A stretch of DNA of 63,804 nucleotides from an uncultured Bacteroidales bacterium (GTDB lineage Bacteria; Bacteroidota; Bacteroidia; Bacteroidales; Muribaculaceae), in NCBI GenBank assembly GCA_946412245.1, contig CAMKGM010000013.1, forward strand, positions 1 to 63,804, given 5' to 3'. Position numbers and translations under genes: made by a program. The number at the start of each line of letters is the position of its first letter. Within the stretch, counting starts at the first letter, position 1. Under the pieces are notes generated by a model, which saw nothing but the letters and a program-made list of their open reading frames with translations, did not search any database and was not told the DNA's origin. Below are positions 18,553 to 28,400 of the stretch, piece after piece.

Positions 18553-20535
18553 TTATTGTTGTTTTTTGATAACAATCACTTCTTCAGCCTGCTTGATAAC
18601 CTCATCGAAAAAGGCCTTGAGTTGCTGATATTCTTGTGGCGTGAAAAGCGTTTTGCCTATGTTGAATTTGCAATGAGTCACAATATTTTGGCCGTCGACT
18701 TTGGTCATGAGCACAAAGGACATGGTGCCATCGGGCGTTTTTATGTTGACCGGTTTTGGACATTCGTCCACCTCATAGCCCTCGGGAAGCGTGATGTTGA
18801 CGTTTATGTTTCTAGATTCAATTGATGGGAACTCAACGGGCATTTTGCGGTCGTGGGAAGTGAAAGGCGGCTCAGAGAAAAGGCCAAAAATGGTGGGTTT
18901 AAAGAAGTATTTATCACCAATTTGTCCGCATTGCATATTGAACGCTACTGTTTCGTCTACACTCTTGTTGAACCCCTTGTGCCCCACAACTTGATACTTT
19001 GTGACTTCACCATCCTTAGCTTCACCGAGTTTGGAGACAAAATCGGCACTGTCAGCGGCTTGTTTAAACTCTTGCCTGAATCTAGACGCGTTGCGTCCGT
19101 AACGTTTAGTGTGCCGCAACAACTCTAAAGAGCCATCGGTCAGTAAAGTCCCCGTAATTAAACTATTGCTCCGGCTGATGCATGCTTTTGTAAGGTCGAC
19201 CCATTCGCCAGGCTGATTCTTGCGCAAGACTCGTGCCGAAGTGACATTCATCACTTCGGGCAAATCATTAAGATATTGCTCGTCGTGTGAGCCATCAAGA
19301 TACCAGGTTTTGTCGTCTTTGCTTACGCTCACTACTACACATGTGAGGTTGTCGAGCGTAGGGTGAGCCACAGGTAAGAGGCCTCTGTCCCGGGTGCGCA
19401 AAACCACAGGCATCGCCGTGAATCCGGCATCGTTGAGCATATTGATGAGTATGAAATTAATATCGGCATTGTTTCCAGACCCCTCTTTGAGAATTTTGCC
19501 GGGTGATTCAGAAGCTTTGGGAGATATTTTCTCGTTCCACTTCACACGGCTCTTGAGCAAGTTGTAGATAGCTATAATCTTTTCCTCATCATCAGCAATG
19601 TCATAAATCCCGGCGTCGGTCATCTCGTTTTTGAACGGATTCTTACCCAATCGGCCACCAAAGTTCTCGTCGTTAAAGAGAAATTTTTCAATGTCATCCC
19701 AAGTGGTTGAGTAGTTTTTGTATAAGATGCCGGGAATCACAATCTCGCTCAATTCAATTCCCACCTTGGTGGCATAGGCTTGCGGATTATAGACGAAATT
19801 TTCTTTCTTGAGAGCCGGCAGATTTTCACCAGTGAACTCCGAGACGTTCTCCATACACTCAAGAACATTGTTGGCATCAAGCATGAACCGACGTGAATTG
19901 GTGCCACTCTTGTAGCTAAGTGTCTCAAAACCTGTCTCGTTGATATTAAATTTGAAATATTCAGGAATTCTTAAGTTGTAATGCGTGTAACGCACCGGAA
20001 TCGTGAACTGGGCCACCCAGTCGTTGAATGAAAAAAAGAAATCGCTGAGAATGGAATATTCATATTCGATCACAGTCCCTTGTTTTACTTGCGGCACGGT
20101 GAACTTAAGCAGACGAGTGCGTTTATTCAGGTCTTCGTAGAACACCATTTCGTCATCCATTTTAGTTTTGACTGTTTTCCCGTTCTCCAAATTGAAAGCC
20201 GTAGCTTTCACTTTCGTCACCAACTCGCATTGTCCATACATATGACCGTTATAGGTGAACGGCACGATAACGTTAGCCCATTCCTTCCCCTCGTCATTAA
20301 GCACCTTGATGCGACATTTCACGTCATACAAGACCTTGAAACCGTCTTTAATGTAGTCGACTCTCGCATTGGTGATTCGGCAAAGCATCACGGCATTAGC
20401 CTCAGAATCCGGCTCATAAGTTGTCATGGAGAGTTCCTCAGCGGTGGGCTTGCCCCATTTGAGATTCAATTCTTGCGCCAGGCATTGAACTGCAAGCCCC
20501 AGAATCATTAAGAGTAAAATAATCTGGTTTTTCAT
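18553..20535 (-). CDS. DUF3857/transglutaminase-like exported protein, Cys and His of the triad missing
   Basis: This 660-residue paralogue of the downstream gene has a signal peptide (MKNQIILLLMILGLAVQCLA), a DUF3857 region and a transglutaminase-like fold. Aligned on the MLN(D/E) helix, the catalytic Cys position is Asn356 in GSGNNADIN. The His region reads LDNLTCVVV without His, while Asp remains in TWYLDGSHD. It is therefore probably not a cysteine-type enzyme. Such Cys-less forms are common in Bacteroidota DUF3857 proteins. A two-box promoter lies just upstream. Confidence 0.85.
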   Translation of the reverse strand: MKNQIILLLMILGLAVQCLAQELNLKWGKPTAEELSMTTYEPDSEANAVMLCRITNARVDYIKDGFKVLYDVKCRIKVLNDEGKEWANVIVPFTYNGHMYGQCELVTKVKATAFNLENGKTVKTKMDDEMVFYEDLNKRTRLLKFTVPQVKQGTVIEYEYSILSDFFFSFNDWVAQFTIPVRYTHYNLRIPEYFKFNINETGFETLSYKSGTNSRRFMLDANNVLECMENVSEFTGENLPALKKENFVYNPQAYATKVGIELSEIVIPGILYKNYSTTWDDIEKFLFNDENFGGRLGKNPFKNEMTDAGIYDIADDEEKIIAIYNLLKSRVKWNEKISPKASESPGKILKEGSGNNADINFILINMLNDAGFTAMPVVLRTRDRGLLPVAHPTLDNLTCVVVSVSKDDKTWYLDGSHDEQYLNDLPEVMNVTSARVLRKNQPGEWVDLTKACISRSNSLITGTLLTDGSLELLRHTKRYGRNASRFRQEFKQAADSADFVSKLGEAKDGEVTKYQVVGHKGFNKSVDETVAFNMQCGQIGDKYFFKPTIFGLFSEPPFTSHDRKMPVEFPSIESRNINVNITLPEGYEVDECPKPVNIKTPDGTMSFVLMTKVDGQNIVTHCKFNIGKTLFTPQEYQQLKAFFDEVIKQAEEVIVIKKQQ

Positions 20536-20558
20536 TGCTATTTTATTTTAAAACATCA

Positions 20559-20589
20559 CAAAAATAAGCAATAATTTGCAAAGTTCAAA
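20559..20589 (-). promoter_or_regulatory. Two-box promoter for the DUF3857 pair
   Basis: The minus strand carries TTTG (20586-20589), a 19-nt spacer and TATTTTTG (20559-20566). Transcription would start near 20552, shortly before the ATG at 20535. Confidence 0.65.
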
Positions 20590-20644
20590 AAGGAACGGTA
20601 GAAAATTCATGGCACGCGCGACAAAAATGTCACGGCAAGAATCA

Positions 20645-21121
20645 TTACGCGTGTTCGATGAGGGCGACGGCGTAGGCAGCGATGCCCTCTTCGCGGCCGG
20701 TAAAGCCCAGTCGCTCGGTGGTGGTGGCCTTGATTGAAATCTGACTTTCGTCGCAGCCCATCGCAGCAGCCAGTTGTTGTTTCATGGCAGGAATGTGAGG
20801 ATTCATCTTGGGGCGCTCGGCGCAGATGGTGATGTCGCAGTTGCCCAGCGTGTAGCCCCGGTCGGCAAGCAGTTGCATCACCTTCGCCAGCAATTTGCGA
20901 CTATCTGCACCCTTCCACTTGGGATCGGTGTCGGGGAAGTGATAACCAATGTCGCGCAAGTTGGCGGCACCCAGCAGCGCATCGCACAGGGCATGGATGC
21001 CTACATCGGCATCGCTGTGACCCAGCAGCCCCAGTTCATGGTCAATCTTCACTCCGCACATCCACAGGTCGCGGTCCGGCACCAGGCGGTGCACATCAAA
21101 TCCCATTCCTATTCTTGTCAT
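20645..21121 (-). CDS. ispF: 2-C-methyl-D-erythritol 2,4-cyclodiphosphate synthase
   Basis: This 158-residue enzyme forms the cyclic diphosphate in the non-mevalonate isoprenoid pathway. It has GMGFDVHRL at the N-terminus with metal-binding Asp and His, the signature HSDADVGIHALCDALLGAANLRDIG given here in part (HSDADVGIHALCDALLGA), and SIKATTTERLGFTGR near the C-terminus. Length is standard and it is expected to form trimers. It stands downstream of porV with a structured 123-nt gap between. Confidence 0.97.
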   Translation of the reverse strand: MTRIGMGFDVHRLVPDRDLWMCGVKIDHELGLLGHSDADVGIHALCDALLGAANLRDIGYHFPDTDPKWKGADSRKLLAKVMQLLADRGYTLGNCDITICAERPKMNPHIPAMKQQLAAAMGCDESQISIKATTTERLGFTGREEGIAAYAVALIEHA

Positions 21122-21152
21122 CAGAATTGTTTTTATACCGGTTTAATAAAAT

Positions 21153-21240
21153 GTGAGCATAAGATTTCACCAATGCCTGGGCACCATGAACCTTATGCTC
21201 TATAATCGTTGGCATCGCGCGAGGCTGGCTCCGCGCAACA
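21153..21240 (-). other. Stem-loop-rich gap between porV and ispF
   Basis: GAGCATAAG and CTTATGCTC (about 21153-21202) form a 9-bp outer stem with a smaller TGCC/GGCA stem inside. A second hairpin, with GCGCGAG against CTCCGCGC inside a GTTG/CAAC stem, lies at about 21208-21240. On the minus strand the first hairpin is followed by an AT-rich run (ACATTTTATT), so it may be the porV terminator. Confidence 0.45.
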
Positions 21241-21244
21241 CGGT

Positions 21245-22441
21245 TTATTTCTTGCCAAAGAGGCCCTTAATGCCTTCCATGTCAAACGACAGGGTGAAGC
21301 GCAACGTCTGGTCGAGCGGGCTGTTCTGAGCCGTAGCAATCATATAGGCCGCATCAATTTTGAGCACGTTGAGCGAGAAACCGGCACCCAGGCTGAAGTA
21401 GTTGCGGTTGCCTTTCCACTTGTTCTCGTGGAAGTAACCGGCACGGAAGAAGAATTGCTGATTATAAGCATACTCGGCACCCACTGAGAGCGTGATCTCG
21501 CGCAGCTCTTCTTTGAAACCGCCGGGGGCATCGTGGAATGACTTGAAGATACCCGAAATCGATGACTCGTCTTTCCAATTCTGCAGCGCTTGCTCGTAGT
21601 CCTCCTGGTTGTCATAGTCGGCCAAGCGGGGTTTTACAGGCACAAGCAGCTTGTTAGCATCTACTGCCAGCGTTAGGTTGTGATAGTCGGCGAGCGGGAA
21701 AGTGAATGCCGTGCCCAGACGCAGGTTAGCAGGCAAGAAAGCGGGGTTATCGCCGTTGTCATACGACACTTTAGAACCGATGTTCGAGATGTTCCAACCC
21801 AGCGACCACTGGCACTCGTTGCGGCCAATGACGGGATAGGTGGTGAAATAGCCCGAGATGTCGGCTGAGAATGCCGAGGCTCCCTTGGTGCGCTCGGTCG
21901 AGGAATACTCTGAATAGCCCAGGTCGCTATAGATGTAGCGCAGCACAACGCCCATTGAGAACTTCTCGCTCAGTTTGCGTGAGTAACCCACGTCAACCGC
22001 CATTTCAAATGGGTTGATGCTTGCCATGGCGCTACCGCCGTCGTCAGTGGCCTGAATCTCGCCTAGCGAGAAGTAGCGCATCGACGCACTCAAAGCCTGA
22101 TTGTCGCCGCTACCTATTTTCCAGTAACCGGCAATGTTGGCCAGGAAAATGTCGTTCACAATCTTGCGCAACCAGGGGGTGTAAGACAGCGCGACACCCG
22201 CACTGCTATAGGCAAACGCATATTTCGACGGGTTCCAGAACTGCGAGTTACAGTCCGATTCAGTAGCGGCACCCAAGTCGCCCATTGATGCACCGCGCGC
22301 ATCGGGGGTGATGCCCAGCGATGTCACACCGGTGGTGATGGGGTTGAACTCATTGTCTTTAATGTCGTCTTGAGCCATACCCGCCATGCTTGTTGACACG
22401 AGGGCGGCGACCAGTATCGATTTGATTTTTGTCGATTTCAT
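21245..22441 (-). CDS. porV: PorV-like outer-membrane protein of the type IX secretion system
   Basis: This 398-residue protein has a signal peptide (MKSTKIKSILVAALVSTSMAGMAQ) and the PorV/PorQ N-terminal pattern (GVTSLGITPDARGASMGDLG then SQFWNPSKYAF). The remainder consists of alternating strands of a 14-stranded FadL-like barrel, ending FTLSFDMEGIKGLFGKK. In Porphyromonas and Flavobacterium, PorV shuttles secreted proteins from the SprA/Sov translocon to the attachment complex. Its presence suggests a working T9SS. No other T9SS subunit lies in this window. Confidence 0.88.
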   Translation of the reverse strand: MKSTKIKSILVAALVSTSMAGMAQDDIKDNEFNPITTGVTSLGITPDARGASMGDLGAATESDCNSQFWNPSKYAFAYSSAGVALSYTPWLRKIVNDIFLANIAGYWKIGSGDNQALSASMRYFSLGEIQATDDGGSAMASINPFEMAVDVGYSRKLSEKFSMGVVLRYIYSDLGYSEYSSTERTKGASAFSADISGYFTTYPVIGRNECQWSLGWNISNIGSKVSYDNGDNPAFLPANLRLGTAFTFPLADYHNLTLAVDANKLLVPVKPRLADYDNQEDYEQALQNWKDESSISGIFKSFHDAPGGFKEELREITLSVGAEYAYNQQFFFRAGYFHENKWKGNRNYFSLGAGFSLNVLKIDAAYMIATAQNSPLDQTLRFTLSFDMEGIKGLFGKK

Positions 22442-22529
22442 TAGTCAAAAAAAATTAGTTTCTATGCTTATAACTCTAAAAACGTAATTTTATTGTGTGA
22501 AAGTGCAAAAAAACTTTTTCAAACACGAA

Positions 22530-22557
22530 GATGAACCGCCAAAACCGACGGTTCATC
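22530..22557. terminator. Stem-loop upstream of porV
   Basis: GATGAACCG (22530-22538) and CGGTTCATC (22549-22557) form a perfect 9-bp stem. A T-rich run follows on the plus strand, but both flanking genes read on the minus strand, where the tail is weaker. It could end BI-1 transcription or be a porV leader structure. Confidence 0.45.
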
Positions 22558-22567
22558 CTTGATTTTT

Positions 22568-22640
22568 TTAACCCAAATCGGTCATTAGGCGACTATATGT
22601 GTTTTTTTTAAGGTCTATTTATGCCCGAATTGGGTTTAAG
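22568..22640 (-). repeat. Long inverted repeat, leader-element family, copy B
   Basis: TTAACCCAAATCGGTCATTAG (about 22568-22588) is mirrored by GCCCGAATTGGGTTTAAG (22623-22640), leaving a loop of about 35 nt with a T8 run. The half-site is the best match to the family consensus. It lies between the BI-1 stop (22664) and the porV start (22441), so it may act downstream of BI-1 or in the porV upstream region. Confidence 0.65.
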
Positions 22641-22663
22641 CCAATTAAGGCATAGTCAGACCA

Positions 22664-23410
22664 TTAGTCGCGGCTGCCGAAGATGCGCAACAGATACAGG
22701 AACAGGTTGATGAAGTCCAAATAGAGATTCAACGCGCCCATGGTGGCGACCTTGCTCACATTGGAGTAGTCGCTTTGTGCAGCCATTTGCTTAATAGCCT
22801 GGGTGTCCCATGCGGTCAAGCCAATGAAGATGGCCACGCCGGCAAAGGAGATAATCCAATCGAGCTGAGTGCTCTTCATGAAGATGTTGACCACCGAAAC
22901 CACGATGAGGCCCAGCAGGCACATCATCAGAATGGAACCCATCTTGGACAGGTCTTTCTTGGTTACCCAGCCATAGACGCTCATCACGCCAAACACGCCG
23001 GCGGTGATGAAGAAAGTCTTGGCGATTGAAGCACCGGTGTAGACCAGGAAAATGGGTGATAGTACCACACCATTAAGCGCCGAGTAGACAAAGAATAGTG
23101 CCGCGGCTGTGGTGGAACTCATCTTGTTGATGCGGGCCGACAGATAAATCACCAGACCTATCTCGGCAATGAGCAGTACCCAGAATGCCCAGCTGTTAGT
23201 GGCAAACCAGTACATGGCATTCGGACTCTGAATCATGAGCCATGATGCCACAGCGGTAACGACCAGACCCAGGAACATGCGCACATAGACCTGTTGCATG
23301 ACCTTGGTGACAAATGCGCTCAGTGCCAGTTCATTCTCGGCAGTAGCGCTACTCATGTAACCATTGTTCTGGTACTCGTTGTAGTTGTTCAAATTACTGT
23401 AATCGTTCAT
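22664..23410 (-). CDS. Bax inhibitor-1/YccA family membrane protein
   Basis: This 248-residue integral membrane protein has about seven hydrophobic segments after a soluble 45-residue Asn/Tyr-rich N-terminus. The end of the sequence (LNLYLDFINLFLYLLRIFGSRD) is typical of bacterial BI-1 proteins. Family members are pH-sensitive calcium-leak channels or partners of membrane quality control (YccA inhibits FtsH in E. coli); which role applies here is unknown. It lies 66 nt after argS in the same direction. Confidence 0.93.
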   Translation of the reverse strand: MNDYSNLNNYNEYQNNGYMSSATAENELALSAFVTKVMQQVYVRMFLGLVVTAVASWLMIQSPNAMYWFATNSWAFWVLLIAEIGLVIYLSARINKMSSTTAAALFFVYSALNGVVLSPIFLVYTGASIAKTFFITAGVFGVMSVYGWVTKKDLSKMGSILMMCLLGLIVVSVVNIFMKSTQLDWIISFAGVAIFIGLTAWDTQAIKQMAAQSDYSNVSKVATMGALNLYLDFINLFLYLLRIFGSRD

Positions 23411-23476
23411 ATCGGTAAAAATTTGAAAGTTTTCTTCTTGTTCTGCAATTAGCGTGCCAATTTTTCAGACACGATG

Positions 23477-25264
23477 TTACATGCGGTCAGGCACCTCGAT
23501 GCCCAGTAATCCGAAACCGCGCTTGATGACTGTGGCCACCATGCGACTCAGTTGCAGACGGAATGCGCGGGCCATGCCGTTCTCTTCCTTGAGGATAGAG
23601 CAGTCGTGGTAGAACTGGTTATAGGCTTTGGCGAGTTCAAACACATAGTTGGCTATCAGCGCGGGGCTGTAGGACTTGCCGGCCTCGGTCACTACTGACT
23701 CAAAGTCGGCAAGGCGTTGCACCAGTTCCACTTCTTTCTCAATGGGCTCGTATTGTGCCACATCGGTCGAGAGGTCGGCAGTGTCGCACTTGCGCAACAA
23801 CGACTGGATGCGCGCGTGGGTGTACTGAATAAACGGACCGGTGTTACCGTTGAAGTCAATGGATTCTTGCGGATTGAAAAGCATGTTCTTGCGCGGGTCA
23901 ACCTTGAGGATGAAGTATTTCAAGGCTCCTAACCCAATCATGCGCAGCACGTCTTCCTTCTCCTCCTCGGGCACACCCACCAGGCGACCGGGTTCGTTGC
24001 TCATGGCGCGGGCGGTGTCAATCATCTCGTCCATCAGCTCATCGGCATCAACCACGGTACCCTCGCGGCTCTTCATCTTGCCGTTGGGTAGTTCCACCAT
24101 GCCATAGGAGAAGTGAATCAGGTCCTTGCCCCACTTGAAGCCCACCTTGTCGAGCAGCAGTGACAGTACCTGGAAGTGATAGTTCTGTTCGTTGCCCACC
24201 ACATAGATCATTTGATCGATGGGGTAGTCCTGGTAGCGCAACTTGGCGGTGCCTATGTCTTGCGTCATGTATACCGACGTGCCGTCGCTACGCAGCAACA
24301 GTTTGTGATCCAGCCCGTCGGCGGTCAGGTCGGCCCACACCGAGCCGTCGTCCTTGCGGTAGAACACGCCTTTCTCCAGTCCTTCGAGCACCTTTTCCTT
24401 ACCTTCAAGATAGGTCTCGCTCTCATAGTATATCTTGTCAAACGACACGCCCATGCGCTTGTAGGTCTCGTCGAAGCCGGCATACACCCACTCGTTCATC
24501 TTGCGCCACAGGGCGCGCACTTCGGGGTCGCCTGCCTCCCACTTCTTGAGCATCTCGCGTGCTTCGTGCATCAGGGTTGACTCTTTTTCGGCCTCTTCTT
24601 CGCTGATGCCACGGTCGGCGGCAATCTGCTTCAGTTCGGCTTTGTAGTGCTTGTCAAAGAGCACGTAGTAGTCGCCAATCAAGTGGTCGCCTTTCTTGCC
24701 CGTTGACTCGGGAGTGGCGCCATTGCCCCACTTGAGCCAGGCGAGCATCGACTTGCAGATGTGAATGCCGCGGTCGTTCACGATGTTGGTTTTCACCACT
24801 TTGTTGCCGTTGGCTTCCAGGATTTTGGCAAGGCTATAGCCCAGCAGGTTGTTGCGCACATGTCCCAAGTGCAGCGGCTTGTTGGTGTTAGGTGACGAGT
24901 ATTCAACCATCACCAGCTTGCTGTCGTCGGTCACGGGTTTGATGCCAAAGTTGGGCTCGCTGGCAATGTGCAGCAGTACTGAGGTCCAGAAACTAGGCTT
25001 GATGGTGATGTTCAAGAAACCCTTGATTACATTAAACTTCTCGACGGCCTCGCAGTTGGCCACCAAATAGTCACCAATCTCTTGCGCGGTCTCTTCAGGA
25101 CGCTTGTGCGACGCTTTTAGGAATGGGAACACAACAATTGTCAGGTTGCCCTCAAACTCCTTCTTCGTTGTTTGTGGCGTGATGGCGTCAGGGCTCATCT
25201 CCAGCTCATAGAGGCTGTGCACGGCCTGTGCCGTTGCCTCTGCTATGATTTTATCAATTGACAT
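23477..25264 (-). CDS. argS: Arginyl-tRNA synthetase
   Basis: The 595-residue class I synthetase charges tRNA-Arg. It has the HIGH-type motif in SPNTNKPLHLGHVRNNLLG, a KMSKS-equivalent written NGKMKSREGTVV and the C-terminal anticodon-binding DALR domain ending GFGLLGIEVPDRM. A longer frame opens at 25318. The -7 box at 25317-25324 puts transcription start near 25310, and family proteins begin close to MSIDKIIAEATAQ, so 25264 is the likely start. Confidence 0.96.
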   Translation of the reverse strand: MSIDKIIAEATAQAVHSLYELEMSPDAITPQTTKKEFEGNLTIVVFPFLKASHKRPEETAQEIGDYLVANCEAVEKFNVIKGFLNITIKPSFWTSVLLHIASEPNFGIKPVTDDSKLVMVEYSSPNTNKPLHLGHVRNNLLGYSLAKILEANGNKVVKTNIVNDRGIHICKSMLAWLKWGNGATPESTGKKGDHLIGDYYVLFDKHYKAELKQIAADRGISEEEAEKESTLMHEAREMLKKWEAGDPEVRALWRKMNEWVYAGFDETYKRMGVSFDKIYYESETYLEGKEKVLEGLEKGVFYRKDDGSVWADLTADGLDHKLLLRSDGTSVYMTQDIGTAKLRYQDYPIDQMIYVVGNEQNYHFQVLSLLLDKVGFKWGKDLIHFSYGMVELPNGKMKSREGTVVDADELMDEMIDTARAMSNEPGRLVGVPEEEKEDVLRMIGLGALKYFILKVDPRKNMLFNPQESIDFNGNTGPFIQYTHARIQSLLRKCDTADLSTDVAQYEPIEKEVELVQRLADFESVVTEAGKSYSPALIANYVFELAKAYNQFYHDCSILKEENGMARAFRLQLSRMVATVIKRGFGLLGIEVPDRM

Positions 25265-25316
25265 ATTTTTAATTAATGCTTTACCTAAATACTTGTAATA
25301 ATCTAAATCAAATCGC

Positions 25317-25324
25317 AAAGATAA
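25317..25324 (-). promoter_or_regulatory. -7 promoter box for argS
   Basis: The minus strand reads TATCTTTG, matching TAnnTTTG. It excludes the longer start codon at 25318. Confidence 0.5.
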
Positions 25325-25452
25325 CGAATATTACCGAAATTCGCGATATCTATCTTTAAGAAAAATGTTAAACTCCATCGAGTGATAATATTTTTTGATG
25401 GAATAGTGCTTGTTTTGAGCGCATTGACCGGTTGGTGTTATGCACTTGACGG

Positions 25453-28400
25453 TCACACCTCGAGCACACTGTCGCTGGCGACATACCACAGGAACCCCCT
25501 GATTTGCATGTGGCCCATGCTGTTGAGTAGTCGCACATAGTCGGCCACTTGCTTGCGGTTTTTCTTGATGACCTGCGGAGAGTATTTTTGGCCGAATTTG
25601 TAGTCAATCACCAGCACCTCGCCGTTGGGGCGCATCACTACGCGGTCGGGACGTCGCTTGTCAAACGACAGTCGGGTCGCGCTGATGATGGTGCGCTCGT
25701 TCAGCACTTTGTTCTCGGGGTCGAACCACGGCGCGGTTCTTGGGTCGGTGAACATTCGGTCAAACACTTGCTGCAACATTTCGCTTGTCCATGCGTTCTC
25801 GCCATCCACGATGCCCGTCTGTCGGGCATAGCGCAACGCTTGAACCTCATCGCCGGGCCGGTCGATCATGCTGAACACACGGTGCAGCCGAGTGCCTTCA
25901 ATTTGCTGCGTGGTCTCGTCTTTGGGCAGTAGCACCTTGAGTAACGGCAACGCCGATTTGACGAAGTAAGGGGGCATATCGTGCTCGGCGGCGGGAACCT
26001 GGTCGTTGTCATTCGGCTTTTGATAGCCTACTTCACATTCGCCCAGTTCGCAGCAAGCCAAGTTCTTGTCGTTGTTGGCACATGGCATGGGATCATTGTT
26101 GGTCTCATTTAGGGCATAGCACTTGACCTCGGGCAACTTGGGCATGATGCAATAGAGCCATTCACCCACATTTTGAGGCACATCGATGCTTTCCCTCTGT
26201 AGGTCATAGAATATGTGTAGGTGCTGCCTTGGACGAGTGAATGCCACATAGGTCTTATTGATGTTGTCAATGAGATGCTCTTGTGTGGAGGCGGCATGGT
26301 AGTCATCGAATTGATTGAATAGTTCAAGGAGATTGCTGCTCACGGGGATGAGCGGCGGCACAATTGCTTCGTTGTCCTTGCCTATGCCCTCTACAGGGTC
26401 GTTGCCGTTCATCCACACCTCGCGCGGAATCCACGAAAGTTTGTCATGTTTGACCATGTCCCAGTTGGCGAATGGAATAATAACGCAGTTGCGTTCCAGT
26501 CCCTTGGCGGCATGAATGGTCATCACGTTCACTGCCTCACCGGCCTCGGTCGATGGCACAGCCAGCACATCGCTCTTGTCGTCCCAGTAACGCAGGAACT
26601 CGTGAACGGTTCCGCCGGAGCGCGGCTGTTGCGTGAACTCCAAAACACAGTTTTGGAACGCCATCAAGAACGTGCTCTCGCCAGCGATTTTTTTCGTGCG
26701 CTCTTTATCGCTCTCATCGGCATTCGTGATGTCGCCTTGAAGCACATATTTGTTGATGATTTTCTCAACGAGTGTCACGAGGCACATCATCTCGTTTTGA
26801 GGGTCGGGAAGCAAGTCGGCAAGTTCGTCGGCAAACAGTTTCATTTGCTCTTCTTCAGGCCGTTCGCGGTCTTTGGCGAATTTCTCAAAACTTTGTGCCA
26901 GCGCTTCGCCATAGTCCTTGACTTGATGGTCGGTGAGTTGGTTCACAAAGTTGTGTAGTGCCTTATATTGATATTGAGTGGCAAGTCGCTTGGCACGTCG
27001 GTAGCTCTCTTGCCGTTCGGTATTTCTGTCGCCCATGTGGTCGTCGGCATCGTCTTCGTTGGGAGCATAAAGTGTGGAGTCAATCAGCCGTAGTACGCTC
27101 ACCACCAATCGCACGGCGGGCGAGTTCTTGAGCAGGAGCGATTCGCCTGAGATAACATCGATAACATCGCCGGGTGCTGCGTTTTGATTGTGCTTAAGCA
27201 ACTGCTCAATCACCTTGTTCCCATCCTTCCGCACATTGACCAAAATGAGCATGTCGCGATAGGGGATGCCTTGTTTTTGATGCAGGTCAACCAAATATTG
27301 TGGCAACTTCTCTATTGAACCCGATGTCGTGCCCTTGTCGGTTTCATCGCTTTGTTTCTTCTTTTTATGAACAAAGTTTACGCGCACGTAGCCTTTTAAG
27401 CCGGTTTTGTCGTAGCTGCCGCTGTATTTCTGCTTCAGGTGTGCGTATGTGTCCTGAAGCTTCACATATTTTGAGTTTTGGCTCACATAGTCCTTGATCA
27501 GTTGTTCAAAGAACAAGTTGTTGAACTTGACGATGTTCTCAAAACTGCGGTAGTTTACTTCCAGGGGATGACTATCATCGTAGTAACCCTTGAAATCGTT
27601 GCTGAGTTCCACGCGCAGCAGGTCGGAGTCGCTATTGCGGAATCGGTAGATGCTCTGTTTCTCGTCGCCGATGATGAGGTTGCTGTAACCTTCGCCGAGG
27701 CTTTCTTTAAGCAGGGGCTTGAAGTTCTTGTACTGCTTGCGGCTTGTGTCCTGAAACTCGTCAATCATGAAGTGGTTCAGCCAAGTGCCGACACGCTCGT
27801 ACATGAAGGGTACTCCTGCTTCGAGCACACGGCCTATCAGTTCGTTAGTGTCTGAAATGAGCAGCGCGTTGTTCTCTTTTCTGAATTCCTCCAAATGCCG
27901 GTCGACGATGGCGAGCATGCCCAGCTGCCAAATGTCGTCCACCAGTTTCTCAAGGTTTTTCCATCGTCCGTGGGCCTGTATCACCTTGTCGCGAAACGCA
28001 ATCACGTCTTCGCAGGCGCTCAGAGTTGCATCGGCCTTGAACCCTTTGCTCCCTATGTCATCAACGCTATACTTCATCAGCGTATCGTTAGGCTTTGCCT
28101 CAGGGTCACGCTCCTCAAGTAGCCTATTCAAGGCGCTGCGTGACTTGATGTCGTCAACGCTAAGGCCATGGCTGCTGAGCAACGCTATGAAGTCGTCGGG
28201 CGATAAACCTGTGCCGCTCTTGCCTACGTAGGCATCTTGATTGCGACGTGCCGCCTCAACAAGGGCTTTCTTGAATTGCTGGATGGCCGACAGCCCCGGC
28301 CCCTTGTGTTCCAGATAGCCCAGCAACTCCCCGCGATGAGTGATGAACGATTCCTTGTTCATGGTCTTGGCAAACTCCATGAGCCGGGAGAATGCCGATT

